A stretch of 64,000 bases of DNA, taken from positions 22,497 through 86,496 of the forward strand of contig JBQLZQ010000022.1 in NCBI GenBank assembly GCA_052168355.1, read 5' to 3'. This document shows positions 8,079 through 16,030 of this stretch, in pieces (the first letter of the stretch is position 1; every line of letters starts with the position of its first letter). The stretch is from JBQLZQ01 sp052168355 (GTDB lineage Bacteria > Pseudomonadota > Alphaproteobacteria > DSM-16000 > Inquilinaceae). Made by a program: the position numbers and the translations under genes. Below the pieces are notes generated by a model. The model saw nothing but the letters and a program-made list of their open reading frames with translations, searched no databases and was not told the DNA's origin.

Positions 8079-9899
8079 ATGCCCGATCAAAAGGCGCCCA
8101 AAGACAATCTTAAAGAGGGAGTGGACGTGGCGATACCCGATCCGACGATGATGGGCGAGGCCATGGCCGATATCGCCCAGCGCAGCCAACGCCTGGTTGG
8201 CGATTTCCTGGAGCGTCAGAGCAAGGCCACCGCGGCCCCGGTCGCCTTCGATCCGCTCAACCTGGGTGCCGCTTTTTTCGAGATGACCACCCGGATGATG
8301 GCCGACCCGGCCAAGCTGGTCGAGGCGCAGATGGCCCTGTGGACCGACTACGTGACTCTGTGGCAGCAGACCGCGCAGCGGATGATGGGCGGTGAAGCCG
8401 AGCCGGTGATCGCGCCGGAAAAGGGCGACCGGCGGTTTCGCGACTCGGCCTGGAACGAACATTCCGTCTTCAACTTCATCAAGCAGTCCTATCTGCTTCA
8501 GGCGCGCTGGATTCAGTCCACCGTTAAGGATGTCGAAGGGCTGGACGACAAGACCGCCAAGAAGGTGGACTTCTACACGCGGCAGTTCGTCGATGCCATG
8601 GCGCCCAGCAATTTCGTGATGACCAACCCCGAGGTGCTGCGCACCACGCTGGAAACGGGCGGCGAAAACCTGATCGACGGCTTGCAGAACATGCTCGACG
8701 ATCTGGAACGGGGCCAGGGGAACCTGTCCATCCGCATGACCGACCTGGACGCCTTCAAGCTGGGCCAGAACATCGCGGTGACGCCGGGCAAGGTGGTCTA
8801 CCAGAACGACCTGATGCAGTTGATCCAGTACGCGCCCACCACCGACGAGGTGGCGCGCCGGCCGCTGCTGATCATTCCGCCCTGGATCAACAAGTACTAC
8901 ATCCTGGATCTGCGCCCCGACAACAGCTTCATCCGCTGGGCCGTGGACCAGGGCCTGACCGTCTTCGTCATCTCATGGGTCAACCCCGACGAAGCCCTGG
9001 CCGCCCGATCTTTCGAGGATTACATGGACCTGGGACCGCTGGCCGCGCTGGACGCCATTGAACGGGCCACCGGCGAGAAAGAGGCCAACGTCATCGGCTA
9101 TTGCCTGGGCGGCACGCTGCTGGCCAGCACGCTTGCCTACATGAAGGCGTCGAACGACACGCGGATCAAAAGCGCCACCTACTTCACCACCATGGTCGAT
9201 TTCGCCGACGCCGGAGAGCTGTCGGTGTTCATCGACGAGGAACAACTGGCCGCTCTCGAGGCCAAGATGAACGAGCGCGGCTACCTCGAGGGGTCGGAAA
9301 TGGCGACCACCTTCAACATGCTGCGGGCCAACGATCTGATCTGGTCCTTTGTCGTCAACAACTACCTGTTGGGCAAGGATCCGTTCCCCTTCGATCTGCT
9401 GTACTGGAACAGCGACTCGACGCGCATGCCGGCGGCCATGCACAGCTTCTACCTGCGCTCGATGTATCAGGAGAACAAGCTGGTGGAGCCCGGCGGTATC
9501 ACGTTGAAGGGAGTCCCCATCGACCTGACCACGGTCGAGACGCCCACTTTCATCCTGTCGACACGGGAAGACCATATCGCGCCCTGGACGTCGACCTACG
9601 CCGCCACCCAGCTCTACAAGGGGCCGGTGCGGTTCTGCCTGAGCGCCTCGGGCCATATCGCCGGCGTGGTCAATCCGCCCTCGGCCGAGAAATACTGCTA
9701 TTGGACCAACACCAAGACCCCGTCGGATCCCGAAGCGTGGCTGCGGGGCGCCAAGAAGCATGACGGATCGTGGTGGCCGGAATGGCAGCGCTGGGTCGCC
9801 CGCCACGGCGGCGGCAAGGTTCCCGCCCGCACGCCCGGCGACGGCAAGCTGAAACCGATGGAGGACGCGCCCGGCAGCTATGTCGCGGTGCGGGCCTGA
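8079..9899 (+). CDS. phaC: Class I poly(3-hydroxyalkanoate) synthase PhaC
   Basis: Polymerises 3-hydroxyacyl-CoA into PHA/PHB storage granules. The 606-residue length fits class I. The lipase-like box GYCLGG places the nucleophile at Cys342, with the other triad residues at Asp498 (STREDHIAPW) and His526 (SASGHIAGVVNPP). An N-terminal PhaC_N domain precedes the alpha/beta fold. The start at MPDQKAPK was chosen because AACGGGGAAAG lies upstream; the frame also opens at 7992, and a GTG after AAGAGGGA (Val15) is another option. No phaA, phaB or phasin gene is nearby. Confidence 0.95.
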   Translation: MPDQKAPKDNLKEGVDVAIPDPTMMGEAMADIAQRSQRLVGDFLERQSKATAAPVAFDPLNLGAAFFEMTTRMMADPAKLVEAQMALWTDYVTLWQQTAQRMMGGEAEPVIAPEKGDRRFRDSAWNEHSVFNFIKQSYLLQARWIQSTVKDVEGLDDKTAKKVDFYTRQFVDAMAPSNFVMTNPEVLRTTLETGGENLIDGLQNMLDDLERGQGNLSIRMTDLDAFKLGQNIAVTPGKVVYQNDLMQLIQYAPTTDEVARRPLLIIPPWINKYYILDLRPDNSFIRWAVDQGLTVFVISWVNPDEALAARSFEDYMDLGPLAALDAIERATGEKEANVIGYCLGGTLLASTLAYMKASNDTRIKSATYFTTMVDFADAGELSVFIDEEQLAALEAKMNERGYLEGSEMATTFNMLRANDLIWSFVVNNYLLGKDPFPFDLLYWNSDSTRMPAAMHSFYLRSMYQENKLVEPGGITLKGVPIDLTTVETPTFILSTREDHIAPWTSTYAATQLYKGPVRFCLSASGHIAGVVNPPSAEKYCYWTNTKTPSDPEAWLRGAKKHDGSWWPEWQRWVARHGGGKVPARTPGDGKLKPMEDAPGSYVAVRA

Positions 9900-9905
9900 C
9901 CGGTC

Positions 9906-10148
9906 TCAGCCGCTCCCGACGGGTCCGAGCACCACGCGCCGGCCGTTGAACGAACGGGCCGGGCCGATGCCGTCGTTCGGGGCGATAGAGGCCGACCGAC
10001 AGGACCGGCCCCGGCCCAGTGCGGCGACCCCATGGGCGTCGCGGGCCCACAGCCCCGCCGGACGTTCGGCAATTTCGTTGGTCACGGCGGGAACGTTCAG
10101 AATCAGACATGCGATGGTGAAAAGCGCGATGGAGCGTCGTGGTCGCAT
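9906..10148 (-). CDS. Small secreted protein of unknown function
   Basis: An 80-residue protein starting MRPRRSIALFTIACLILNV: a basic n-region and hydrophobic core make a likely signal peptide of about 20-25 residues. The mature part is about 55 basic residues with one Cys and no known domain. GGGAGGGAG stands just before the ATG, one of the best ribosome sites in the window, which argues that the gene is real. It ends 7 bases from the phaC stop (convergent). An Fnr/Crp-type box sits at the right distance upstream, so expression may be oxygen- or cAMP-responsive. Confidence 0.6.
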   Translation of the reverse strand: MRPRRSIALFTIACLILNVPAVTNEIAERPAGLWARDAHGVAALGRGRSCRSASIAPNDGIGPARSFNGRRVVLGPVGSG

Positions 10149-10176
10149 CTCTCCCTCCCGAGTGCAGGAAGGCGGC

Positions 10177-10218
10177 ATTCTAATACATAAATATTTAGAT
10201 AAATGTGATGCACATCAC
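10177..10218 (-). promoter_or_regulatory. Class II Fnr/Crp-type promoter of the small secreted protein
   Basis: The arms GTGAT and ATCAC with a 4-base centre (10205-10218) form an Fnr/Crp-superfamily site. On the minus strand exactly 22 bases separate it from a -10 hexamer TAGAAT (10177-10182), which puts the centre at about -41.5 from the predicted start near 10170. The spacer is very AT-rich and there is no -35 hexamer, as expected for an activator-dependent promoter. Which family member binds is not decidable here. Confidence 0.55.
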
Positions 10219-10343
10219 TGTTCGGAAGACTTTGGAGCGCGATGACATGAAGCCGAGTCGCTCTCACGTCTGAATCGCACTCCGGAGCATTGGGAAAGAT
10301 GGCGTTCCGATTTGAAGTCGACTCGACCTCGAATCATCGCGAT

Positions 10344-11177
10344 CTAAACCTGCCCGCAGTCGCTGATGGGCTCGGTGGATCCCAGCTCCGCCTCTTCGAT
10401 TTCCTTGGTGCGCCGCCAGAACACGTCATGCAGGGCGCGGGTGCGGCCGCAGACCGGGTCGGCGGACCGGACGATGGCCATCCGCTGGGCCAGCCCATCG
10501 ATATCGGGCAGCGGGGCGGGCGCGCCGCCGGCCATGGCAGCGACATCGCTGAGCCCCTTGCACTGGTGGCAGATCCCCTGCTTGTTGACCAGGGCGCAAA
10601 GCCCCTCGTACCGATCCTCCATCGCCTTGCGCGCCGCCGCCAGGCGATGGCGCAGCACCGCCTCCGACGTTCCGAGCACGTTGGACGCCTCGCGGTTGGA
10701 CAAGTCCAGCACGTCGCGCAGCACCAGGGCCGCTTGTTCGTCGGGCGGCAGCGACCGGCCCACGCAGGTAAAGCAATAAGCGACATGCTCGCGCACCTCG
10801 AAGGAGAAGTCCGGCGCCCCGAACGCCCCCATCACCTCGCCGCTCAACTCCTCGGACTCGGCGCACAGATTGGCATAGGCCACCTGCGCCTCACGGCGCC
10901 AGCGCTTGGCCGCGCGCAGATGGTCGATGGCCAGGCGCACGGCGATGCCGGTGATCCAGGTCGAGAAGGTCGAGGCGCGGCGAAAGCCCCCGATGCCGCG
11001 CCAGGCCTTCAGCAGCGCCTGCTGGACGATGTCTTCGGTATCCTCCGGATGCCCGATCAGGCGGATCACCACCCCCCGCATCCGCGGCAGGGCGGCCCGG
11101 ACCAGGGCGTCGAACGCCGGTTCGACGCCCCGTTGCGCCTGCTCCACCAGACGCGCCTCGTCGTCCGTCACGGTCAT
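10344..11177 (-). CDS. ECF-type RNA polymerase sigma factor with cysteine-rich C-terminal part
   Basis: A 277-residue sigma-70 family protein. Region 2 is around residues 15-90 (PEDTEDIVQQALLKAWRGIGGFR, FSTWITGIAVRLAIDHLR) and region 4 around 140-185 (LPPDEQAALVLRDVLDLSNREASNVLGTSE). It is longer than a minimal ECF factor. The extra part contains paired cysteines C135-x2-C138, C194 and C203-x2-C206 and then about 70 residues with no known fold. The cysteines could bind zinc or sense redox state, which is inference. No anti-sigma gene lies beside it. It overlaps the GST gene by ATGA, so the two are co-translated. Confidence 0.85.
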   Translation of the reverse strand: MTVTDDEARLVEQAQRGVEPAFDALVRAALPRMRGVVIRLIGHPEDTEDIVQQALLKAWRGIGGFRRASTFSTWITGIAVRLAIDHLRAAKRWRREAQVAYANLCAESEELSGEVMGAFGAPDFSFEVREHVAYCFTCVGRSLPPDEQAALVLRDVLDLSNREASNVLGTSEAVLRHRLAAARKAMEDRYEGLCALVNKQGICHQCKGLSDVAAMAGGAPAPLPDIDGLAQRMAIVRSADPVCGRTRALHDVFWRRTKEIEEAELGSTEPISDCGQV

Positions 11178-11758
11178 GGGGATGCCGTTTCCCTGAAGCT
11201 GTCGCGATCCTGCATCCGATCGTGCCAGCCGGCAAGTTTGGGCCGCTTGTCGAACGGCTTCGCACCGGTCTCCAGCCCAGCATAGTAGGCGACGACGGGC
11301 GCGGCAAAGAGGTCGGCCAGCGTCGGCGCGCGATCCGGGTTCAGACCGCCGTCGCCGGCCAGGGTCTCGAGACAGTCCAGAACGCGGGCCACCGAAGCCG
11401 GATCCGCCCCCGCCGGACCGGCCTCGCCCAAGGTGGCCGTCACCAGCGCCGGGTAGCCGTAGTGCAGGACGACCGAGACCGCCTGCCACATGCGGGCCCG
11501 GTCCAGCGCCGTGTCCGGCTGCAGCGCCGGTCCCGGAAACGCGCCGTCGATATAGGCGGTGATGGCCATGGTCTCATAGAGGCGCACATCCCCGTGGCGC
11601 ATCGCCGGCATCTTGGCGAACGGATGCAGGGCGATGTGCTCCGGCTGGCCAAAGGCCAACGGCACAAGGGTATGGGCGACCCCCTTCTCATGGGCCGCCA
11701 TCCGGGCGGTGCGGACAAAGGTGCTCTGGGCGAAGCCGTGGATTTCGATGTCGGACAT
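11174..11758 (-). CDS. Glutathione S-transferase family protein
   Basis: A 194-residue cytosolic GST. The thioredoxin-like N-domain shows STFVRTARMAAHEKGVAHTLV, the cis-Pro context KMPAMRHGD and LYETMAITAYID at about residues 60-72, which binds the glutathione gamma-glutamyl group in this superfamily. An all-helical C-domain follows. GGGAAAGG is 9 bases before the ATG. Its stop overlaps the sigma-factor start, so the GST is the leader gene of that pair. The substrate is unknown; the pairing suggests electrophile or redox stress, by inference. Confidence 0.85.
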   Translation of the reverse strand: MSDIEIHGFAQSTFVRTARMAAHEKGVAHTLVPLAFGQPEHIALHPFAKMPAMRHGDVRLYETMAITAYIDGAFPGPALQPDTALDRARMWQAVSVVLHYGYPALVTATLGEAGPAGADPASVARVLDCLETLAGDGGLNPDRAPTLADLFAAPVVAYYAGLETGAKPFDKRPKLAGWHDRMQDRDSFRETASP

Positions 11759-11880
11759 GGCGTTGCCTTTCCCGTGGTTGCTATACTCCTTAGACGCTCC
11801 GGATCCTAAAAACCGACAACCCATTGAAAAAAAACGCTTGCGAGGCCCGGCCAGGCCTCGCGCCGCCGACCGCACCGACG

Positions 11881-12336
11881 ATGATCCTCCGTCCCGCCCG
11901 ACCGACCGAACTCGATGCGCTGAGCGACCTCTGCCTGCGTTCCAAGGCGGTGTGGGGGTACGACGCGGCATTCCTGGACGCCTGCCGGGCCGAACTGTCG
12001 CTGACCGCCGACGACCTGGCCGATACGCTGGTCCAGGTGGCGGAGGTCGAGGGCACGGTGACCGGCGTCGCGCAGGTGGCGATCCGCGACGACATGGCCG
12101 ATCTGGAAAAGCTCTTCGTCGATCCGGCGGTCCTGCGCGCCGGTACCGGCCGGGCCCTGTTCGCCTGGGTCGTGGACGCGGCCCGCGCCGCCGGCGCCCG
12201 CACCCTGACCATCGAGGCCGATCCGGACGCAGCCCCTTTCTACCGCCGCATGGGCGCCCGCGACGCCGGCCAGGCGCCGTCCGCGTCCATTCCGGGCCGG
12301 ATGCTACCGCGATTGGAATTGGATGTGGCGGAGTAA
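11881..12336 (+). CDS. GNAT family N-acetyltransferase
   Basis: A 151-residue acetyl-CoA-dependent transferase. The fold is visible as MILRPARPTELDAL, the central strand ADLEKLFVDPAVLRAGTGRALF (acetyl-CoA loop, R/Q-x-x-G-x-G/A type) and FYRRMGARDAG near the C-terminus. The start MILRPA is preferred, because the 19 residues readable upstream are not typical of the family. It is divergent from the GST and convergent with the HNH gene, 3 bases away. The acceptor substrate is unknown. Confidence 0.85.
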   Translation: MILRPARPTELDALSDLCLRSKAVWGYDAAFLDACRAELSLTADDLADTLVQVAEVEGTVTGVAQVAIRDDMADLEKLFVDPAVLRAGTGRALFAWVVDAARAAGARTLTIEADPDAAPFYRRMGARDAGQAPSASIPGRMLPRLELDVAE

Positions 12337-12339
12337 TTC

Positions 12340-12630
12340 TTACCTAGGAAAAATGGATCCTATTCCGCGATGTGAAGCATTATGACGCCAATGCAATGGT
12401 CGCAAGTTATGAAGATCATCACTGCCACCGCGTTCACGCGGAATAATATGATCGAATTCCCACCCGTATTGGGATGACCGTGAACCGTATTGAGAGTATC
12501 TTATTACGTTTTCATAATCATCGATCCGATATTCTCTTGGATCAAACCCAGGATATGGTCTTGCTTTATTCCAAACTGATAACTTTCTTGGCTCGTGGAA
12601 CGACGTACTTATGGCATGCAGTAGTGACAT
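12340..12630 (-). CDS. Small HNH endonuclease
   Basis: A 96-residue protein with one HNH nuclease motif: EFDHIIPRERGGSDDLHNLRPLHWRHNASH at about residues 57-87. The first His with Asp, the Asn of HNL and the later His/Asn give the metal-binding beta-beta-alpha fold. There are no CxxC zinc pairs. The sequence is clearly more AT-rich than its neighbours, so it was probably acquired by transfer together with the following toxin-antitoxin genes. GAGGA lies before the ATG. It may be a solitary nuclease or part of a decayed mobile element. Confidence 0.75.
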   Translation of the reverse strand: MSLLHAISTSFHEPRKLSVWNKARPYPGFDPREYRIDDYENVIRYSQYGSRSSQYGWEFDHIIPRERGGSDDLHNLRPLHWRHNASHRGIGSIFPR

Positions 12631-12846
12631 CGGATTCAGTCCTCGGACAGATTGGAATGCGAAGGACGATGTTCTTGATTTGTATCAGAATTGAATTCGC
12701 ATCGCAACAAGATCCGGTGGCCTGAATGTCGATTTCCACCTAAATGTGGGATTTGATTTGCCCACACCTCACAAGTGCGGATCGATACTCCGCCGCCAGC
12801 CGCGCCTATATCTGCACCATGGCACGTTCGCTTGCATCCGATTCAA

Positions 12847-12864
12847 ACTAGTCATATAACTAGT
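12847..12864. promoter_or_regulatory. Paired ACTAGT operator of the Phd/VapC module
   Basis: Two copies of the palindromic hexamer ACTAGT, 12 bases apart start to start (separated by CATATA), lie 25 bases before the antitoxin ATG. Antitoxins of the Phd/YefM family usually repress their own operon by binding such palindromes, so this is the likely operator. CATATA could serve as the -10 element. Confidence 0.45.
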
Positions 12865-12888
12865 CTTATCGGGATTTATGGAGAACGC

Positions 12889-13149
12889 ATGAGCAAGAAA
12901 TGGCCAGTTCAGGACGCGAAAGCGCGCTTCAGCGAGTTCTTGCAGGCGAGCCTTAGGGATGGGCCGCAGATCGTGACCAGGCGCGGCGTGGAGGCGGCGG
13001 TGCTTCTTCCGATCGAGGAATGGCGGCGCTTGGAGAAGGCCGCCAAGCCTGGCCTGAAGGATCTGCTTCTGGCTCCCGAGGCCCGAACGGAAACTCTGAC
13101 TCCTCCCCGCACGGCGCACCGTCACCGCACCACGCCAATCTTCGATTAG
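12889..13149 (+). CDS. Phd/YefM-type antitoxin
   Basis: An 86-residue protein with the family pattern WPVQDAKARFSEFLQASLRDGPQIVTRRGVEAAVLLPIEEWRRLE: an N-terminal DNA-binding and dimer domain, then a variable tail that would cover the toxin. GGAG precedes the ATG. Longer upstream starts are readable but lie before the operator. The stop is 4 bases before the toxin start, giving one operon. It would neutralise the PIN toxin and repress the promoter. Confidence 0.85.
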   Translation: MSKKWPVQDAKARFSEFLQASLRDGPQIVTRRGVEAAVLLPIEEWRRLEKAAKPGLKDLLLAPEARTETLTPPRTAHRHRTTPIFD

Positions 13150-13153
13150 CCGG

Positions 13154-13561
13154 GTGTACCTACTGGACACGAACGTCGTCTCGGAACTGCGGCGGCCCCG
13201 ACCGCATCGGGCCGTATCGGCGTGGATCGAGGCCGTCCCCCAGGACCTGCTGTTCCTCTCCGCGGTGACGATCGGCGAAGTTCAGGCAGGTATCGAGATC
13301 ACGCGCGAACAGGACAAATCCAAAGCCGACGAATTGGAGGCATGGCTCGATCTGGTCATCTCCAGTTACGGCATTCTACCCATGGACGCGCTCGCCTTCC
13401 AGGAATGGGCGCGGCTCAAGCACCGCACGTCGAATACTTTGATCGAAGACGCCATGATCGCCGCCACGGCCAAGGTCCACAGGCTGACCGTGGCGACCAG
13501 GAACGTCCGGGACTTTCTGGCATTCGACGTGCCGTTGATCGACCCGTTTCGGAACGCCTGA
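13154..13561 (+). CDS. PIN-domain ribonuclease toxin, VapC family
   Basis: A 135-residue PIN-domain protein starting at a GTG (VYLLDTN). The acidic metal-binding residues are visible: Asp5 in LLDTN, Glu42 in TIGEVQAGI, Glu98/Asp99 in LIEDAMIAATA and Asp120 in TRNVRDF. VapC toxins cleave tRNA or rRNA and stop translation when the antitoxin decays. It pairs with the Phd-type antitoxin just upstream. No catalytic residue is missing, so it should be active. Confidence 0.9.
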   Translation: MYLLDTNVVSELRRPRPHRAVSAWIEAVPQDLLFLSAVTIGEVQAGIEITREQDKSKADELEAWLDLVISSYGILPMDALAFQEWARLKHRTSNTLIEDAMIAATAKVHRLTVATRNVRDFLAFDVPLIDPFRNA

Positions 13562-13570
13562 CCGCGCTTC

Positions 13571-14134
13571 CTACGTCCCCTGCCCCGGCCACGGCACTCG
13601 GGACCGATATTCCGCTGCCAGCCGCGCGTACTTTTCAGCGGACACGGGGATGTAGTCCCTCTCCGCCTCGGTCAGCGGGCGCATGAAGCGGGCCGGGCTG
13701 CCGGCCCAGAGCTGGCCCGAGGGCACCCGCTTGTTCGGCGTCACCAGGGCGCCGGCGGCAACCATGGCGCCGCTTTCGACCACGGCGCCGTCCATGACGC
13801 ACGCCTTCATCCCGACGAAGCTGCCGTCCTCCAGGGTGCAGGCATGCAGCACCGCCATGTGGCCCACGGTGACGCCGTCGCCAATCCGCGTTCCGTGGCC
13901 GCCGCCGATGACGTGGATGACGGTGCCGTCCTGGATGTTGGTGCGGGCGCCGATGCGGATGTCGTTGACGTCGCCGCGCACCACCACGCCGAACCACAGG
14001 CCGGTGCCCGGCCCGATCTCCACATCGCCGATCACCCAGGCGGTTGGGGCGACGTACACGTCGGCGGCCAGACGCGGTCGGATTCCGCGATAGGGCAGGA
14101 TCACACCCGCCGCCGTGCCATTGTCCGTGTCCAT
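13571..14134 (-). CDS. Gamma-carbonic anhydrase family protein
   Basis: A 187-residue left-handed beta-helix protein. Hexapeptide-type repeats run from about residue 30 to 140 (VIGDVEIGPG, IRIGARTNIQDG, TRIGDGVTVGH), with histidines at VIHVIGGGHG and VGHMAVLHAC in the positions used for the trimer-interface metal. The usual C-terminal LWAGSPARFMRPLTEAE follows. Many relatives (PaaY/YrdA type) have weak or no carbonic anhydrase activity, so the reaction is uncertain. GGAGGG lies 8 bases before the ATG. It converges on the VapC gene. Confidence 0.88.
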   Translation of the reverse strand: MDTDNGTAAGVILPYRGIRPRLAADVYVAPTAWVIGDVEIGPGTGLWFGVVVRGDVNDIRIGARTNIQDGTVIHVIGGGHGTRIGDGVTVGHMAVLHACTLEDGSFVGMKACVMDGAVVESGAMVAAGALVTPNKRVPSGQLWAGSPARFMRPLTEAERDYIPVSAEKYARLAAEYRSRVPWPGQGT

Positions 14135-14314
14135 GGGTCCAGCCCTCCGAAATCCAGCGCGCCGTGGCGCCACTGGTAGGCCACGGCCGGTCATCGGGCA
14201 AGCCCCGCCCGGGGGCCGACCGTGGCACGCATTCGGCAGGACCACGGTTCCGGTTGGTTGACCAGCGCCGCAACCCCCGACCCGTACTGCCGCCACTGCG
14301 CAGACGCGGCCCAC

Positions 14315-14346
14315 GAAAACGGGCCACGCCGCGATGGCGTGGCCCG
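14315..14346 (-). terminator. Rho-independent terminator of rplM-rpsI
   Basis: The arms GGGCCACGCC (14321-14330) and GGCGTGGCCC (14336-14345) make a 10-base perfect stem around a 5-base loop. On the minus strand a GTTTTCG tract follows the stem. It lies 26 bases after the rpsI stop, the right place to end the ribosomal operon. Confidence 0.8.
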
Positions 14347-14372
14347 CATATCGGCCGTCGGGACCGCGAGGG

Positions 14373-14855
14373 TTACCGCTTGGAGAACTGGAAGCTGCGG
14401 CGGGCCTTGGCCTTGCCGTATTTCTTGCGTTCCACGGTGCGGCTGTCGCGGGTCAGGAAGCCGCCGGATTTCAGGATCGGCTGCAGGTCGGGTTCGAAGC
14501 TGACCAGGGCGCGGCTGAGACCGTGGCGCACCGCGCCGGCCTGGCCCGACAGGCCGCCGCCCTTGACCGTGGCCACCACGTCGAACTGGTTCTTGCGGTC
14601 GGTCGCCGAAAAGGGCTGCTCCAGCAGCATGCGCAGCACCGGCCGGGCGAAATAGATTTCCTGGTCGCGGCCGTTGACGGTGACCTTGCCCGAGCCCGGC
14701 TTGATCCACACGCGGGCCACGGCGTCCTTGCGCCGTCCGGTGGCGTAGGACCGGCCCTGGGCATCGACCTTGCGCTCATAGACCGGGGCGCCGCTGTCCT
14801 CGACGGGCGATCCGGACAGATCCTTGAGGTCCGAAAGGGTCTGGGTGTCGGACAT
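14373..14855 (-). CDS. rpsI: 30S ribosomal protein S9
   Basis: A 160-residue S9 protein with an alphaproteobacterial N-terminal extension before YATGRRKDAVARVWIKPGSGKVTVNGR. The conserved VKGGGLSGQAGAVRHGLSRAL and a basic C-terminal tail ending SFQFSKR follow; the tail reaches the P site of the 30S subunit. It sits 3 bases after rplM in the usual L13-S9 order. Confidence 0.98.
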   Translation of the reverse strand: MSDTQTLSDLKDLSGSPVEDSGAPVYERKVDAQGRSYATGRRKDAVARVWIKPGSGKVTVNGRDQEIYFARPVLRMLLEQPFSATDRKNQFDVVATVKGGGLSGQAGAVRHGLSRALVSFEPDLQPILKSGGFLTRDSRTVERKKYGKAKARRSFQFSKR

Positions 14856-14858
14856 AAC

Positions 14859-15317
14859 CTACCTCTTGTTCTTCGGGTTCATCGCGGCGACATCCAGCGT
14901 CTCGGGCTGTTGAGCCTGATGCGGATGGTCGGCCCCGGCATAGACGCGCAGATTGCCCATCACGGTCCGGCCCAGGGGTCCGCGCGGGATCATCCGCTCC
15001 ACCGCCTTGAGGATCACCCGCTCGGGATGGCGGCCCTCGAGGATCGCGCCCTTGGATTTGCCCTTGATCCCACCGGGATACCCGGTGTGCCAATAAAAGA
15101 TGTCCTGGCTGGCCTTGTTGCCGGTCAGCCGCACCTTTTCGGCATTGACCACCACGATATTGTCGCCGCAATCGACGTGCGGCGTGTAGGTGGGCTTATG
15201 CTTGCCGCGCAAACGGTTGGCGACGAGGCTGGCCAGGCGGCCGAGCACCACCCCCTCGGCATCGATCACAAACCACTTCTTGTCGACCTCGGAAGGCTTG
15301 GCGGAATAGGTTCTCAT
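14859..15317 (-). CDS. rplM: 50S ribosomal protein L13
   Basis: A 152-residue L13, an early-assembly protein of the large subunit. It begins MRTYSAKPSEVDKKWFVIDAEG and carries the family core LASLVANRLRGKHKPTY and DIFYWHTGYPGGIK, then ERVILKAVERMIPRGPLGR. It is first in the two-gene operon with rpsI, and a strong promoter lies 67 bases upstream. Confidence 0.98.
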   Translation of the reverse strand: MRTYSAKPSEVDKKWFVIDAEGVVLGRLASLVANRLRGKHKPTYTPHVDCGDNIVVVNAEKVRLTGNKASQDIFYWHTGYPGGIKGKSKGAILEGRHPERVILKAVERMIPRGPLGRTVMGNLRVYAGADHPHQAQQPETLDVAAMNPKNKR

Positions 15318-15383
15318 CCGACGCGCTCACTGAAACCTGAAGGAAAAGCGCCAGGACCGTCGACCGGACCCGGCGAAGCGCGC

Positions 15384-15412
15384 TTTCTAGGCCAGTCCGG
15401 CGCGTCGGTCAA
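15384..15412 (-). promoter_or_regulatory. Sigma-70 promoter of rplM-rpsI
   Basis: On the minus strand TTGACC (15407-15412) and TAGAAA (15384-15389) are separated by exactly 17 bases. The predicted start near 15377 leaves a leader of about 60 bases before rplM. It is one of the closest matches to the sigma-70 consensus in the window, as expected for a ribosomal operon. Confidence 0.7.
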
Positions 15413-15467
15413 TGAAAAACGCCCCTAAAACAGTCGTTTGCAGACACGGTATTCAGATACCGTAATT

Positions 15468-15926
15468 TCAGAGCGTATCGCGATCGGGCGGGATCGAGTA
15501 GGTGCCGGTGGCATGGGCCACCGGGGCGGCCTCCCCCTCCGCGGTCATCAGCACCTCGCCATAGGCCAGCCGGCTCCCGCAGCGCAGCAGCCGCGCCTCG
15601 GCCAGGATCGCGGCCGGCGGCGACCGCCGCAAAAAGGTGATGGTCATGCTGGCCGTGACCGCCAGTTCCACCGGGCCGATGCGGCTAAGAACGGCGCCGT
15701 ACAGGGCCACATCGGCAAGGCCGAACAGGGCCGGGCCGGTGATGGTGCCGCCTGGTCGCACGAAATCGTCGCGGTAGGGCATCACCAGGGCGATGGCGCC
15801 GACGCCCAGGGACCTGACGGCGATGCCGTAACTTCCGACCAGGGGCACCCGCTCGCGCAATAGCCGCTCGAAGCCGTCGGCGTCGATGGCCGGGACATCG
15901 GAGGCCGGAGCATCGCGCCCGATCAC
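15468..15926 (-). CDS. PaaI-like hotdog-fold thioesterase
   Basis: A protein of about 152 residues with the hotdog thioesterase pattern: PYRDDFVRPGGTITGPALFGLADVALYGAVLS (helix plus active-site region), TASMTITFLRRSPPAAILAEARLLRCG and a final VAHATGTYSIP. It should hydrolyse an acyl-CoA thioester. The start is uncertain: a GTG at 15926 is taken here, while an ATG at 16001 would add 25 poorly conserved residues. It is divergent from an enoyl-CoA hydratase, which suggests a shared link to acyl-CoA metabolism. Confidence 0.75.
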   Translation of the reverse strand: MIGRDAPASDVPAIDADGFERLLRERVPLVGSYGIAVRSLGVGAIALVMPYRDDFVRPGGTITGPALFGLADVALYGAVLSRIGPVELAVTASMTITFLRRSPPAAILAEARLLRCGSRLAYGEVLMTAEGEAAPVAHATGTYSIPPDRDTL

Positions 15927-16030
15927 GGAGCCACGCCGCGTGGGATTGTTCCATCCATTTGGCCTGTTGTAGTGTCTGGCCGAACGCTGTCCAGCATCCA
16001 TTGACCGGACGGCGATGGAGACCGACCGAT

